From Phormidesmis priestleyi (GTDB lineage Bacteria > Cyanobacteriota > Cyanobacteriia > Phormidesmidales > Phormidesmidaceae): a DNA stretch of 6,594 nt. This document shows, piece by piece, positions 6,386 through 6,594 of this stretch. Where the stretch lies: the NCBI GenBank assembly GCA_003242115.1, contig QBMP01000026.1:18507-25100 (forward strand), in the 5' to 3' direction. The notes under the pieces were generated by a model that was not told the origin of the DNA, did no database searches, and saw nothing but the letters and a program-made list of their open reading frames with translations. Each line of letters begins with the position of its first letter. The stretch's first letter is position 1. A program made the translations under genes and the position numbers.

Positions 6386-6594
6386 TTATTCTGAGTCTGT
6401 TTCCAACCGGCCTAAGGCGGTGCCGGGATAGTAGTAGCCCAGAATGTCGGTGTAGCTATGGCCCTGTGCAGCTAAGTCACGAGCGCCGAGCTGGCTCATG
6501 CCGCTACCGCCGTGCGCATCATCAACAATCGCCTGTGAGGCTGCGTACAGCGATCCTACAATGCCGCCATCACGGCTAATGAATTCTCTAGCAG
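6386..6594 (-). CDS. SpoIID/LytB-domain protein, C-terminal fragment
   Basis: The reading frame enters from the right edge and ends at TAA 6388-6386, giving the last 68 residues. GMSQLGARDLAAQG followed by HSYTDILGYYYPGTAL is the characteristic end of the SpoIID/LytB domain (PF08486), which in Bacillus SpoIID is a lytic transglycosylase acting on peptidoglycan with stripped peptides. In cyanobacteria such proteins are usually exported and sometimes carry extra domains. The catalytic Glu region and any signal peptide lie outside the window, so activity cannot be judged. The usual GHGVGMSQ motif appears here as AHGGSGMSQ. The protein ends with a short acidic tail, ETDSE. Its downstream neighbour on the same strand is the secreted acidic protein. 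Confidence 0.85.
   Translation of the reverse strand, partial: AREFISRDGGIVGSLYAASQAIVDDAHGGSGMSQLGARDLAAQGHSYTDILGYYYPGTALGRLETDSE

Noticed and set aside
6194..6394. A 66-codon + strand frame between the two - strand genes
   Set aside because: It is low-complexity, its Ser/His/Lys repeats come from the DNA repeat at 6277-6316, it overlaps the SpoIID stop, and it has no ribosome site.

Overview
The window looks like a piece of an ordinary cyanobacterial chromosome. The octamer GCGATCGC (HIP1), which is over-represented in many cyanobacterial genomes, occurs at least eight times here (89, 224, 660, 931, 1315, 1519, 4194, 5264), where about 0.1 would be expected by chance. Base composition is balanced. 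The PanB and ExoD-family proteins read like cyanobacterial members. A filamentous or unicellular Leptolyngbya/Synechococcus-type organism is a reasonable guess, but nothing here fixes the genus.

Layout, left to right. 1-175 holds no gene I can support. panB (pantothenate synthesis) follows on the + strand, ending in a long inverted repeat that may terminate it. A 254-base gap with two sets of short tandem repeats forms the leader of ahcY (+), which encodes S-adenosylhomocysteine hydrolase. A strong hairpin with a GCAA tetraloop follows ahcY. Then come a large polytopic membrane protein of the PTPS-related/GT-C-like kind (+) and an ExoD-family membrane protein (+). Two genes on the - strand close the window. 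One encodes a small, very acidic secreted protein with four cysteines and no family I recognise. The other is the C-terminal end of a SpoIID/LytB-domain protein that runs off the right edge.

How the genes relate. panB and ahcY are single housekeeping genes with no shared pathway step beyond general one-carbon metabolism. The membrane protein, ExoD protein, secreted protein and SpoIID-domain protein all act at or outside the cytoplasmic membrane, so the right half looks like a loose cell-envelope neighbourhood. Gaps of 117 bases or more separate all of these genes, so a tight operon is not supported.

The most notable point is that AhcY looks like the gammaproteobacterial (Pseudomonas-like) form, with the C-terminal GPYK...YKY cofactor tail. 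The short form I associate with most cyanobacteria ends differently. This suggests replacement by horizontal transfer. Other points are a hairpin whose G-U pairs show which strand it works on, and short tandem repeats in most of the intergenic gaps. I found no mobile element, CRISPR array, RNA gene or clear undescribed system.
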